Source of the DNA: Klebsiella huaxiensis
Lineage (GTDB): Bacteria > Pseudomonadota > Gammaproteobacteria > Enterobacterales > Enterobacteriaceae
Length of the DNA stretch: 64,000 bases
Assembly: GCF_003261575.2 (NCBI RefSeq)
Contig: NZ_CP036175.1
Location: 1,550,001 to 1,614,000 of the forward strand
Reading direction: 5' to 3'
Position 1 is the first letter of the stretch. Every line of letters begins with the position of its first letter. Under the pieces are notes generated by a model. It had not been told where the DNA came from and searched no databases. It saw only the letters and a list, made by a program, of their open reading frames with translations. Positions 1-9,152 of this stretch are shown in pieces. The translations under genes were made by a program, and so were the position numbers.

Positions 1-628
1 GGATTTTACTGAACAGGCGCGGCATTTTCTCTTCCCCGACGGCGAGCATAGCGTGCTCGTCCGGGACGTCATCATGGTGGTGCTCACCGCTGCGGTAGCG
101 GGCCAGCAGCGTTTTGCCTTCGCGTTGTAACATGATGGCGGTTAGAGGATATCCGGCGAATCCTTGCATCACGTAAACCAATATGGCAAAAACCGATAGA
201 TCAACCAGACCGGCGTTGCTTGCACCTTGCGACATAATCAGCGATGAGACGATACCGCCGACCAGCGGAGGAATGGTGACCAGCGCGGTGTTGCGGTCGA
301 ACATCACCATACATACCGCAAAAACGGCGGCCGTTATTCCGGCGATACCTGCGAGGGAGATAACCACGGTTTTCCACTGCTGGGCCAGCTCTTTAAGCGA
401 CAGCAGGGTGCCCATATTCGTGATTAATAAATACATCAGCATTATGGCAACAGGGGTGCCTATCCCAGCACGGCTGATAATATCCGCAGGGAAAAATGTC
501 CAGTAACCAATCAGAAACAAAACTGCGCAGACAAATACCGAAGGGATCCAGGCTTTTGTGCGGGTAGAAACAACGTCGCCGATATAAAGAATTAAAACAA
601 TAATCGACAGTGCGACCATTTGTGACAT
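1..628 (-). CDS. Polytopic membrane protein, transporter-like (3' end outside the window)
   Basis: An uninterrupted minus-strand frame of 209 codons runs off the left edge, so the C-terminus is not seen. The start ATG (626-628) has a GGAAG ribosome site about 8 nt upstream. The product begins MSQMVALSIIVLILYIGDVV and contains about six hydrophobic stretches: residues 5-20, 27-45, 57-72, 87-108, 115-131 and 145-165. A polar, His- and Asp-rich loop follows near residues 180-195. This pattern fits the N-terminal half of a secondary carrier, but I do not recognise the family. E. coli has sseA beside yfhM, so this gene differs from that layout. An FNR-type palindrome lies about 125 bp upstream, which suggests anaerobic control (inference). 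Confidence 0.7.
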   Translation of the reverse strand, partial: MSQMVALSIIVLILYIGDVVSTRTKAWIPSVFVCAVLFLIGYWTFFPADIISRAGIGTPVAIMLMYLLITNMGTLLSLKELAQQWKTVVISLAGIAGITAAVFAVCMVMFDRNTALVTIPPLVGGIVSSLIMSQGASNAGLVDLSVFAILVYVMQGFAGYPLTAIMLQREGKTLLARYRSGEHHHDDVPDEHAMLAVGEEKMPRLFSKI

Positions 629-751
629 AAATAACTTCCATATTATTTATCCCATATATGTTTATGGGACGGGTGGATATTGTGTTGTCAGGTAACTGCG
701 GAACGCGCAGATAATATCTTCGCCAGGGAGATAATTTATGCTTTAGAGGCG

Positions 752-765
752 TTGATATATATCAA
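752..765. promoter_or_regulatory. FNR-type site
   Basis: TTGATATATATCAA is a perfect match to the FNR consensus TTGAT-N4-ATCAA. It lies upstream of the membrane protein gene transcribed leftward from 628; yfhM is about 390 bp away on the other side. Being palindromic, it could serve either direction. No well-formed promoter could be placed relative to it. Confidence 0.55.
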
Positions 766-793
766 TTAATTGAAAATGCGAGATTTGTCAATT

Positions 794-920
794 TATACTC
801 GTCATACTTCAAGTTGCATATGCGTTGGCCACGTTCATTCACCCCAGTCACTTACCCGAGTAAGCTCCTGGGGATTCGCGCACTTGCCGCCTTCCTGCAA
901 CTCGAATTATTTAGGGTATA
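794..920. repeat. ERIC (IRU) element, 127 bp
   Basis: This is an imperfect palindrome bounded by TATAC and GTATA. Its core reads CACCCCAGTCACTTA followed closely by TAAGCTCCTGGGGATTC, the two conserved arms used as ERIC-PCR primer sites. The length of 127 bp is canonical. ERICs are non-coding elements scattered through enterobacterial intergenic regions. Confidence 0.93.
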
Positions 921-1157
921 TATAGGTTTGCTTTGGATAGATACTCAGAATAACAAGACAGCAATAAATTCCTTTTTCAGAGGAAGTAAGAAAAATCCTG
1001 GGTTAGCCTATTTGACTAATTCATGAATCCTGATGCTCAGTTCAGAGGTCTCTTTTGCCGGACATTGTTAACGAGCGTGCTATTGGTAATTCTGCCGTTC
1101 ACGCATAATAATGAGTTCACTGAATGTATCTGGCCCTCGGGCCGAGGGGTTAGAAGG

Positions 1158-4100
1158 ATGAAACCATTTCGTTTGGCGGCGCTATCTCTGGCGCTACTTA
1201 CTGCGTTATCGTTGACCGGCTGCGATGACAGCGGCAAACCACAGGCGGCTGCCCCAGCGGCCTCCACGGCGGCGGATAAAGACAATGCGAAACCGGACAG
1301 TGCCCAGTTGGCGGCGCTGGCGGAAAAAAGCCAAGGCAAAGCGCTAACGCTGCTGGATGCCTCGGAAGTGCAGCTCGAAGGCGCGGCGACGCTGGTGCTG
1401 ACTTTTTCTGTCCCTTTACAGCCGGATCAGGATTTCTCCCGCAGCGTACATCTGGTCGACAAAAAGAGCGGCAAAGTCGACGGTGCCTGGGAGCTGGCGC
1501 CAAATCTTAAAGAGCTACGGTTGCGCCATCTGGAGCCAAAACGTGAGCTGATTGTTTCGGTGGACCCAACCCTGGCGGCGCTGAATAAAGCGACTTTTGA
1601 CAGCAGCTTCGAAAAAACCATTACCACCCGCGATATTGCCCCAAGCATTGGTTTTGCCAGCCGTGGCTCGCTACTGCCGGGGAAAGTCGTTGCCGGACTA
1701 CCGGTGATGGCGCTGAATGTCGATAACGTCGATGTGAACTTTTTCCGCATCAAACCGGAATCACTCTCCGCTTTTGTCAGCCAGTGGGAATACCGTAATT
1801 CGCTGAGCAACTGGGAGTCGGATGAGCTGCTGAAGATGGCCGATTTGGTCTATACCGGCCGTTTCGACCTTAACCCGGCGCGCAATACGCGCGAAAAATT
1901 ACTGCTGCCGCTGGCGGATATCAAGCCTCTGCAAGAGCCGGGCGTCTATATTGCGGTGATGAATCAGGCGGGCCACTATAACTACAGCAACGCCGCGACG
2001 CTGTTCACCCTTAGTGATATCGGCGTATCCGCACACCGTTACCACAACCGGCTGGATGTCTTTACCCAGAGCCTCGAAAACGGTACTGCGCAGTCCGACA
2101 TTGACGTTCAACTGCTGAATGCCAAAGGGCAGACTCTGGCGCAAGCGAAGAGCGATGCTCAGGGACACGTCACGCTGCAAACTGATAAAGACGCGGCGCT
2201 GCTGCTGGCGCGCAAGGACGGGCAAACCACACTGCTCGACCTCAAACTCCCGGCGCTGGATCTGGCGGAGTTTTCGATTGCCGGTGCGCCGGGCTTCACT
2301 AAGCAACTGTTTATGTTCGGCCCGCGCGATCTCTATCGACCGGGCGAAACGGTGGTTCTCAACGCGTTACTGCGCGATAGCGACGGCAAACCGCTGGCCG
2401 AGCAGCCGGTGAAGCTGGAAGTGGTGCAGCCGGACGGCCAGGTGATTCGTTCGACGGTAAGCAAGCCAGTTAACGGTCTGTACCAGTTTACGTATTCGCT
2501 CGATAGCGGCGCGGCAACCGGGATGTGGCATATCCGCGCCAGCACTGGCGACAACCAGCCGCGCGAGTGGGATTTCCACGTTGAAGATTTTATGCCCGAG
2601 CGCATGGCGCTGAACCTGACGCCGCAAAATGCGCCGATTGCGCCCGCTACTGATGTCAGTTTTGCCGTGACCGGCGCTTATCTGTACGGCGCGCCGGCCA
2701 GCGGCAACCAGTTACAGGGCAAGCTGTTCCTTCGCCCGCTGCGCGATGCGGTGCAAGCGCTGCCGGGCTTCCAGTTTGGCGATATTGCCGAAGAGAACCT
2801 TTCCCGCAGCCTGGATGAAGTACAGGCCACGCTCGATGAGCAAGGTCATGCGCAAGTGACCACCGCCAGCCAGTGGCAGGAGAGCCACTCGCCGCTGCAG
2901 GTAATTTTGCAGGCCAGCCTGCTGGAATCCGGTGGTCGCCCGGTTACGCGCACCGTCAGGCAGCCAATCTGGCCTGCCGAGGCGCTGCCGGGCATTCGTC
3001 CGGAATTTGCCCTGAAAGAGATATACGACTATCGCACTGACAGCACCATCAAACAGCCGGTGGTGGATGAAAACGGCAACGCGGCGTTTGAGATTGTCTA
3101 TGCCGACGCCAAAGGCGAGAAGAGGGCGGTTTCTGGTCTACAGGTGCGGTTGATTCGCGAACGCCGCGATTACTACTGGAACTGGTCCGATAGTGAAGGT
3201 TGGCAGTCGCAGTTCGATCAAAAAGATCTTCAGGAAGGAGAGGAGTCGCTGGATCTTACTGCCGGGCAAACGGCAAAAGTCAGCTTCCCGGTTGAGTGGG
3301 GCTCTTATCGACTGGAGGTCAAAGGGCCGGACGATGTTGTCAGCAGCGTGCGTTTCTGGGCCGGATACAGTTGGCAGGATAACAGCGATGGTCAGGGGGC
3401 CGCGCGTCCGGACCGCGTTACCATGAAGCTGGATAAACCAGCCTATAAACCGGGTGACACTATCAAGCTGCACATTGCCGCTCCGGCAGCCGGTAAAGGC
3501 TATGCGCTGGTGGAATCAAGTGAGGGGCCGCTTTGGTGGCAGGAAATTGATGTTCCGGCGGAAGGTATGGATTTGTCGATTCCGGTGGATAAAGCCTGGA
3601 ATCGCCACGACCTGTATCTCAGCACCCTGGTGATTCGTCCGGGGGATAAATCACGCTCCGCGACGCCAAAACGGGCTGTGGGGTTGCTGCATCTGCCGCT
3701 TGGTGATGAAAACCGCCGTCTGAATCTGGCGCTGGAAGCGCCGGATAAAATGCGTCCGAACCAACCGCTGACGGTGAAAGTGAAAGCCAGCGTCAAAGAA
3801 GGCGAGACGCCGAAGCAGGTCAACGTTCTGCTCTCCGCCGTCGATAGCGGCGTATTGAATATTACCGACTATGCGACGCCGGATCCGTGGAACGCTTTCT
3901 TCGGTCAGAAGCGCTACGGCGCGGATATTTACGATATCTACGGTCAGGTCATTGAAGGGCAGGGGAGACTCGCTAGCCTGCGTTTCGGCGGCGATGGCGA
4001 CGAACTCAAGCGCGGCGGCAAACCGCCGGTTAATCACGTAACCATTGTCGCCCAGCAGGCGCAGCCGGTGGTGCTGGATGAGAAAGGCGAAGGCACGGTA

Positions 4101-6104
4101 ACGTTACCGATTGGCGATTTTAACGGCGAACTGCGGGTGATGGCCCAGGCGTGGAGCGCTGATGATTTTGGCAGTAGTGAAGATAAAGTGATCGTTGCAG
4201 CGCCGGTCATTGCCGAGCTGAACATGCCGCGCTTCCTCGCCAGCGGAGATACGACACGCCTGGCGCTGGATCTCAGCAACCTGACCGATAAGCCGCAAAC
4301 GCTCAACGTTGCGCTGAACGCCAGCGGCCTGCTGCAGCTTGAAGGCGGGGAAATACCGCCGGTACAGCTGGCGCCCGGCGCGCGCAGCACTCTGTTTGTT
4401 CCCGTTCGCGCCCATGAAGGCTTTGGTGACGGCCATGTTAACGCCACTATCAGCGGTCTGAACCTGCCTGGTGAAACCTTCACCCCGATGCAAAAACAGT
4501 GGACGCTGGGCGTGCGTCCGGCGTTTCCGGCACAAACCGTGAATTCCGGCGCGGTTCTGCAGCCGGGCGAAGGCTGGCAGGCTCCGGCTGGGCAAAGTCA
4601 GGGCTTCTCGCCCGCCACGCTGCAAGGGCAACTGGTATTCAGTGGTAAGCCGCCGCTGAATCTGGCGCGCTATATTCGCGATCTCAAAGCTTACCCTTAC
4701 GGTTGTCTGGAACAAACCACCAGCGGACTGTTCCCGTCGCTCTATACCAACGCCGTTCAGCTAAAAGCGTTGGGGATCAGCGGAGACAGTGATGAAAAAC
4801 GGCGCGCGGCGGTGGATATCGGCATTTCGCGCCTGCTGCAAATGCAGCGCGATGATGGCGGTTTCGCCCTGTGGGATAAACAAGGACCGGAAGAGTACTG
4901 GCTGACCGCTTACGCGATGGACTTCCTCGTGCGAGCGGGAGAGCAGGGCTATAGCGTGCCGACGAATGCTATTAACAACGGCAACCAGCGCCTGCTGCGG
5001 TATTTACAGGAACAGGGTCTGATGACCGTTCGCTATAGCGATGATGCCCAGGCCAGCCGCTTTGCTGCTCAGGCCTATGCTGCGTTGGTGCTGGCGCGGC
5101 AGCAAAAAGCACCGCTCGGCGCGCTGCGCGAAATCTGGAATCGCCACGAGCAGGCGCGTTCTGGTCTGCCGTTGTTGCAGTTAGGCGTTGCGCTGAAAGC
5201 GATGGGAGATGCGCCTCGCGGTGACGAAGCTCTGAAGCTGGCAATGTCTACGCCGCGTCAGGATGCAAATCGCTGGCTCGGCGACTACGGTAGCGAGCTG
5301 CGCGACGATGCGCTGAAACTGGCGTTACTGGAAGAGAACAAGCTGCTGCCAGAGGCGCAAAACAGACTACTAAGTAACCTGGCTGAAGAGGCTTATGGTC
5401 AGCGCTGGCTCTCAACGCAGGAGACCAACGCGCTATTCCTTGCCGGGCGCTCGTTGCAGGACGTTCCCAGCAACTGGCAGGTGCAAACCTCGCTGCAGTC
5501 CGAACCGCTCTCCGGCGACAAAGCGCAAACTCGCAACCTGACCGGCGACCAGTTGGCGACGCTGGAGGTGACCAACACCGGTCAACAGCCGCTGTGGCTA
5601 CGTCTCGACAGCAGCGGGTATCCGCAGAGCGCTCCACAGCCTGGCGGTAACGTGCTGGGTATTGAACGGCAAATTTTCGATACTCAGGGTCAGCAGAAAT
5701 CGCTCTCTTCACTGCGCAGCGGTGAGCTGGTACTGGTGAAGCTGGAAGTCACAGCCAAACGCAACGTACCGGACGCGCTGGTGGTCGATTTACTTCCGGC
5801 AGGGCTGGAGCTGGAAAACCAGAATCTGGCCAACAGCAGCGCTAGCCTGCAGGAGAATGGCGAGGTGGTGCAGAATCTGCTCAACCAGATGCAGCAGGCG
5901 GATATCCAGCACATTGAATTTCGCGACGATCGTTTTGTCGCTGCGGTGGCTATCAACGAAGGACAGCCGGTGACCCTGGTTTATCTGGCGCGGGCGGTGA
6001 CGCCGGGGACTTATCAGGTTCCGCAGCCGCAGGTGGAATCGATGTATGTGCCGCAGTGGCGGGCAACCGGCGCGGCCAGTGGTCCGTTGATTGTTACTCC
6101 ATAA
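1158..6104 (+). CDS. yfhM: Alpha-2-macroglobulin family lipoprotein YfhM
   Basis: This 1648-residue periplasmic protease trap is close to the E. coli YfhM length. The chosen ATG (1158) has GAAGG just upstream and opens a lipoprotein signal ending in the lipobox LTGC (Cys22); an in-frame start further upstream would bury that signal. Asp at +2 predicts retention in the inner membrane. The thioester motif CLEQ is present, with Cys1183, so covalent trapping of attacking proteases should be possible. The gene abuts pbpC with no gap. In this family the pair is thought to couple protease defence to cell-wall repair after envelope damage. Identification is firm; the protective role comes from family knowledge. 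Confidence 0.96.
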   Translation: MKPFRLAALSLALLTALSLTGCDDSGKPQAAAPAASTAADKDNAKPDSAQLAALAEKSQGKALTLLDASEVQLEGAATLVLTFSVPLQPDQDFSRSVHLVDKKSGKVDGAWELAPNLKELRLRHLEPKRELIVSVDPTLAALNKATFDSSFEKTITTRDIAPSIGFASRGSLLPGKVVAGLPVMALNVDNVDVNFFRIKPESLSAFVSQWEYRNSLSNWESDELLKMADLVYTGRFDLNPARNTREKLLLPLADIKPLQEPGVYIAVMNQAGHYNYSNAATLFTLSDIGVSAHRYHNRLDVFTQSLENGTAQSDIDVQLLNAKGQTLAQAKSDAQGHVTLQTDKDAALLLARKDGQTTLLDLKLPALDLAEFSIAGAPGFTKQLFMFGPRDLYRPGETVVLNALLRDSDGKPLAEQPVKLEVVQPDGQVIRSTVSKPVNGLYQFTYSLDSGAATGMWHIRASTGDNQPREWDFHVEDFMPERMALNLTPQNAPIAPATDVSFAVTGAYLYGAPASGNQLQGKLFLRPLRDAVQALPGFQFGDIAEENLSRSLDEVQATLDEQGHAQVTTASQWQESHSPLQVILQASLLESGGRPVTRTVRQPIWPAEALPGIRPEFALKEIYDYRTDSTIKQPVVDENGNAAFEIVYADAKGEKRAVSGLQVRLIRERRDYYWNWSDSEGWQSQFDQKDLQEGEESLDLTAGQTAKVSFPVEWGSYRLEVKGPDDVVSSVRFWAGYSWQDNSDGQGAARPDRVTMKLDKPAYKPGDTIKLHIAAPAAGKGYALVESSEGPLWWQEIDVPAEGMDLSIPVDKAWNRHDLYLSTLVIRPGDKSRSATPKRAVGLLHLPLGDENRRLNLALEAPDKMRPNQPLTVKVKASVKEGETPKQVNVLLSAVDSGVLNITDYATPDPWNAFFGQKRYGADIYDIYGQVIEGQGRLASLRFGGDGDELKRGGKPPVNHVTIVAQQAQPVVLDEKGEGTVTLPIGDFNGELRVMAQAWSADDFGSSEDKVIVAAPVIAELNMPRFLASGDTTRLALDLSNLTDKPQTLNVALNASGLLQLEGGEIPPVQLAPGARSTLFVPVRAHEGFGDGHVNATISGLNLPGETFTPMQKQWTLGVRPAFPAQTVNSGAVLQPGEGWQAPAGQSQGFSPATLQGQLVFSGKPPLNLARYIRDLKAYPYGCLEQTTSGLFPSLYTNAVQLKALGISGDSDEKRRAAVDIGISRLLQMQRDDGGFALWDKQGPEEYWLTAYAMDFLVRAGEQGYSVPTNAINNGNQRLLRYLQEQGLMTVRYSDDAQASRFAAQAYAALVLARQQKAPLGALREIWNRHEQARSGLPLLQLGVALKAMGDAPRGDEALKLAMSTPRQDANRWLGDYGSELRDDALKLALLEENKLLPEAQNRLLSNLAEEAYGQRWLSTQETNALFLAGRSLQDVPSNWQVQTSLQSEPLSGDKAQTRNLTGDQLATLEVTNTGQQPLWLRLDSSGYPQSAPQPGGNVLGIERQIFDTQGQQKSLSSLRSGELVLVKLEVTAKRNVPDALVVDLLPAGLELENQNLANSSASLQENGEVVQNLLNQMQQADIQHIEFRDDRFVAAVAINEGQPVTLVYLARAVTPGTYQVPQPQVESMYVPQWRATGAASGPLIVTP

Positions 6105-8429
6105 ATGAAGTGTTTTACCGCGATAAAACGCCGCTGGCGCTGGCTGGCGGCGTTCTTTTTTCTTCTGTGGCTTGCGGTGCTGGCGGCTGACAGGCTATGG
6201 CCGCTGCCGCTACATGAGGTTACGCCCGCAAGGGTTGTGGTTGCGGAAGACGGGACGCCGTTGTGGCGCTTTGCCGATGCGCAGGGTGTCTGGCGCTATC
6301 CGGTGACGCTCGGTGACGTCTCACCGCGCTATTTGCAGGCGCTGATCCAGTATGAAGATCGCTGGTTCTGGGATCATCCTGGCGTTAATCCGTTCTCGAT
6401 CGCGCGTGCCGCCTGGCAGGATCTGACCTCCGGGCGGGTGATCTCCGGGGGGAGCTCGCTGACCATGCAGGTGGCGCGCCTTCTCGATCCTCATCCTCGC
6501 ACCTTCGGCGGCAAGCTGCGTCAGCTATGGCGGGCGCTGCAGCTGGAGTGGCATCTGTCAAAAAGCGAGATCCTTACGCTCTATCTCAACCGGGCGCCGT
6601 TCGGCGGCACGCTGCAGGGGATCGGTGCGGCCAGTTGGGCTTACCTTGGGAAACCTCCAGCTCAGCTAAGCTACGGCGAAGCGGCGCTGCTGGCGGTACT
6701 GCCGCAGGCGCCGAGCCGATTGCGCCCGGACCGCTGGCCCGAGCGGGCACAAGCGGCGCGCGATAAAGTGCTGCTGCGGATGCAGAGCCAGGGCGTGTGG
6801 CCGGAAAAACCGGTACGTGAAGCTATCGAAGAGCCGGTATGGCTATTCCCGCGTCAGATGCCGCAGCTGGCGCCGCTTTTTTCCCGCCGCGCGCTGGCGG
6901 GCAGCCGTGAAGATAAGGTGGTGACGACGCTGGATGCCGGGCTACAGCGGCAGCTGGAAGATCTGGCGTTAAACTGGAAATCGCGCCTGCCGCCGCGCAG
7001 CTCGCTGGCAATGGTGGTGGTTGACCATACCAATATGAAGGTGCGCGGCTGGGTAGGTTCGGCGGATATTAGCGATGATAGCCGTTTTGGTCATATTGAT
7101 ATGGTGTCGGCGGTCCGCTCCCCCGGTTCGGTGCTGAAACCGTTTGTCTATGGTATGGCGCTGGATGAGGGGCTGATTCATCCGGCGTCTTTATTGCAGG
7201 ACGTCCCGCGACGCTTTAGCGATTACCGGCCGGGCAACTTCGACAGCGGTTTTCATGGGCCGGTGAGCGCTAGCGAAGCGCTGGTTCGTTCGCTGAACCT
7301 TCCGGCGGTGCAGGTACTGGAGGCCTACGGGCCGAAGCGGTTTGCTGCTAACCTGCGCAACGCTGGTCTGCCGCTGATGCTGCCAACGGGCGCGGAGCCG
7401 AATCTGTCGCTGATCCTCGGCGGCGCAGGGGCGAGGCTGGAGGATATCGTGGCGGCGTATAGCGCATTTGCCCGTCACGGCAAGGCCGCGCGCTTACGCA
7501 TCACACCGAACGCTCCGCTAGTGGAAAGACCGCTACTGTCGCCGGGTTCAGCCTGGATTGTGCGGCGTATTCTTGCTGGTGAAGCGCAGCCGGTTCCTGA
7601 TGCATCGCTGGTGCGGGTGGTACCGCTGGCGTGGAAAACAGGCACCAGCTACGGATATCGCGATGCCTGGGCGATCGGCGTTAATGCCCGCTATCTGATC
7701 GGCATCTGGACCGGGCGGCCCGATGGCACGCCGGTGGTCGGGCAGTTTGGTTTCGCCAGCGCGGTGCCGTTGCTTAATCAGGTGAATAATATGCTGCTGG
7801 CGCGACCAGCGATGGGTCGCGGCGGATTGCCGACCGACCCGCGTCCATCGTCGGTCAGCGCCGGGAACATTTGCTGGCCCGGCGGGCAGCATTTAGCATC
7901 AGGAGATGCGAACTGTCGCCGACGGTTGGCAACCTGGCTGCTGGATGAGAGCCAACCGCCGACGCTGCTGCTGCCCGGTCAGGAAGGGATTCGCGGCATT
8001 CGTTTCCCGGTATGGTTGAATGACAAAGGGCTGCGGGTGGCGGCAGATTGCTCCGGCGCGGTGGAAAAAAATATCGACGTCTGGCCGCTGCCGCTCGAAC
8101 CCTGGCTCCCCGTTGGCGAACGGCGTCGCGCCAGGCTGCCTGCAGTATCGGCTGATTGTCCGCCAGTACAAACCGCGGACCCCGCGCCGCTGGTGCTATC
8201 CGGCATTCGCGAGGGATCGGTGATTAAACGTCTGCCCGGTGAGCAGAAGGTTATGCTACCGCTGCAAACGACCGGCGGGGAAGGGCGGCGCTGGTGGTTT
8301 CTGAACGGCGAACCGCTGGCGGTGGAAGGGGCCAGCACGACCCTCAGCCTGGAACGCGTCGAAAATTATCAACTGGTAGTGATGGATGAGGCCGGGCAAA
8401 TTGTTGCCGCGAATTTCACCGTACAATAA
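6105..8429 (+). CDS. pbpC: Penicillin-binding protein 1C (peptidoglycan glycosyltransferase/transpeptidase-like)
   Basis: The product is a 774-residue bitopic class A PBP. A membrane anchor at residues 13-30 is followed by a GT51 glycosyltransferase domain with catalytic Glu84 in EDRWFWDHPGVN and the motif GGSSLTMQ near residue 115. The transpeptidase domain has SPGSVLKPF (Ser342, Lys345), an SLN motif and KTG at Lys511. A C-terminal BiPBP-type domain begins around residue 690. The start codon immediately follows the yfhM stop, so the two are co-transcribed and probably translationally coupled. E. coli PBP1c is mainly a glycosyltransferase with a poorly penicillin-binding transpeptidase domain; all visible catalytic residues are intact here. 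Confidence 0.96.
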   Translation: MKCFTAIKRRWRWLAAFFFLLWLAVLAADRLWPLPLHEVTPARVVVAEDGTPLWRFADAQGVWRYPVTLGDVSPRYLQALIQYEDRWFWDHPGVNPFSIARAAWQDLTSGRVISGGSSLTMQVARLLDPHPRTFGGKLRQLWRALQLEWHLSKSEILTLYLNRAPFGGTLQGIGAASWAYLGKPPAQLSYGEAALLAVLPQAPSRLRPDRWPERAQAARDKVLLRMQSQGVWPEKPVREAIEEPVWLFPRQMPQLAPLFSRRALAGSREDKVVTTLDAGLQRQLEDLALNWKSRLPPRSSLAMVVVDHTNMKVRGWVGSADISDDSRFGHIDMVSAVRSPGSVLKPFVYGMALDEGLIHPASLLQDVPRRFSDYRPGNFDSGFHGPVSASEALVRSLNLPAVQVLEAYGPKRFAANLRNAGLPLMLPTGAEPNLSLILGGAGARLEDIVAAYSAFARHGKAARLRITPNAPLVERPLLSPGSAWIVRRILAGEAQPVPDASLVRVVPLAWKTGTSYGYRDAWAIGVNARYLIGIWTGRPDGTPVVGQFGFASAVPLLNQVNNMLLARPAMGRGGLPTDPRPSSVSAGNICWPGGQHLASGDANCRRRLATWLLDESQPPTLLLPGQEGIRGIRFPVWLNDKGLRVAADCSGAVEKNIDVWPLPLEPWLPVGERRRARLPAVSADCPPVQTADPAPLVLSGIREGSVIKRLPGEQKVMLPLQTTGGEGRRWWFLNGEPLAVEGASTTLSLERVENYQLVVMDEAGQIVAANFTVQ

Positions 8430-8526
8430 GCGGAGCTGTCATAGATTGGTCGGATTTGTTGTTTAAGGTCGCTTTTTTTTAAAAAAATGTTACCTAAACA
8501 CATAGGCAACCGCTGTAGATGATGAT

Positions 8527-8532
8527 TATAAT
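8527..8532 (+). promoter_or_regulatory. Candidate -10 box for ndk
   Basis: A consensus TATAAT lies 57 bp before the ndk start, downstream of an A/T-rich block (T8 followed by A7 at 8473-8487) that could act as an UP element. The hexamer at the matching -35 spacing (8504-8509, AGGCAA) is poor, so the assignment is tentative. Confidence 0.4.
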
Positions 8533-8589
8533 TCGCGCCGTATTTATCTGCTCATCTGCAAAACAGAACAACACATATAAGAGGTTATC

Positions 8590-9021
8590 ATGGCTATTGA
8601 ACGTACTTTTTCCATCATCAAACCAAACGCGGTGGCAAAAAACGTTATTGGCGGCATCTTTTCTCGCTTTGAAGCTGCAGGGTTCAAAATTGTCGGCACC
8701 AAAATGCTGCACCTGACCGTTGAGCAGGCTCGCGGTTTTTATGCTGAGCACGAAGGCCGCCCATTCTTCGACGGCCTGGTTGAATTTATGACTTCCGGCC
8801 CGATCGTCGTTTCCGTGCTGGAAGGCGAAAATGCGGTTCAGCGTCACCGTGACCTGCTGGGCGCAACCAACCCGGCGAACGCGCTGGCAGGTACTCTGCG
8901 CGCTGACTACGCTGATAGCTTCACCGAGAACGGTACCCATGGTTCCGATTCTGTTGAATCTGCTGCGCGCGAGATCGCGTTCTTCTTTGCGGAAGGCGAG
9001 GTTTGCCCACGCACCCGCTAA
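8590..9021 (+). CDS. ndk: Nucleoside diphosphate kinase
   Basis: The 143-residue cytosolic enzyme transfers the gamma phosphate of ATP to nucleoside diphosphates through a phosphohistidine, balancing NTP and dNTP pools. The active-site His117 sits in NGTHGSDS, and the family C-terminus CPRTR is present. The length equals that of E. coli Ndk. It has its own promoter region after pbpC. The stop codon lies within the first bases of an ERIC-type palindrome, so transcription of this end passes straight into a repeat structure. Confidence 0.97.
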   Translation: MAIERTFSIIKPNAVAKNVIGGIFSRFEAAGFKIVGTKMLHLTVEQARGFYAEHEGRPFFDGLVEFMTSGPIVVSVLEGENAVQRHRDLLGATNPANALAGTLRADYADSFTENGTHGSDSVESAAREIAFFFAEGEVCPRTR

Positions 9022-9147
9022 TCCTCGTCGTCTTTTCGACCGTCGCGGTGTTGGCTGCGCGCGTTCACCCCGGTCACATAGTTATCTATGCTCCCGGGGC
9101 TTAACTTGCTTGCCGCCTTGCGACAATCGAAGAGCCATAGAGGATTA
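9019..9147. repeat. ERIC-type imperfect palindrome after ndk
   Basis: The ends are TAATCCTC (9019-9026) and its complement GAGGATTA (9140-9147). The interior is palindromic, with the ERIC-like core GTTCACCCCGGTCAC near 9062-9076 and GCTCCCGGGGCTTA near 9090-9103. The span of 129 bp is close to the standard 127. It has diverged from the copy at 794. It includes the ndk stop codon and supplies the purine-rich AGAGG ahead of the small frame at 9153. Confidence 0.75.
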
Positions 9148-9152
9148 AGTAT

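Larger units (their letters stand above)
629..1157. other. Divergent intergenic region between the membrane protein gene and yfhM
   Basis: These 529 bp contain the FNR-type site at 752-765, an ERIC element at 794-920, and a small GC hairpin at 1134-1148 directly before the yfhM ribosome site. An open frame that starts inside the ERIC element is explained by the repeat. No gene is supported here. Confidence 0.7.

Noticed and set aside
183..506. 107-codon plus-strand frame near the left edge
   Set aside because: It opposes the continuous minus-strand membrane protein frame, which has a ribosome site and clear helices.
814..1026. 70-codon frame starting MHMRWPRSF
   Set aside because: Its first half is translated ERIC repeat, a common false gene call.
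1023..1157. Earlier in-frame start for yfhM
   Set aside because: It would place 45 unrelated residues before a typical lipoprotein signal; GAAGG supports 1158.
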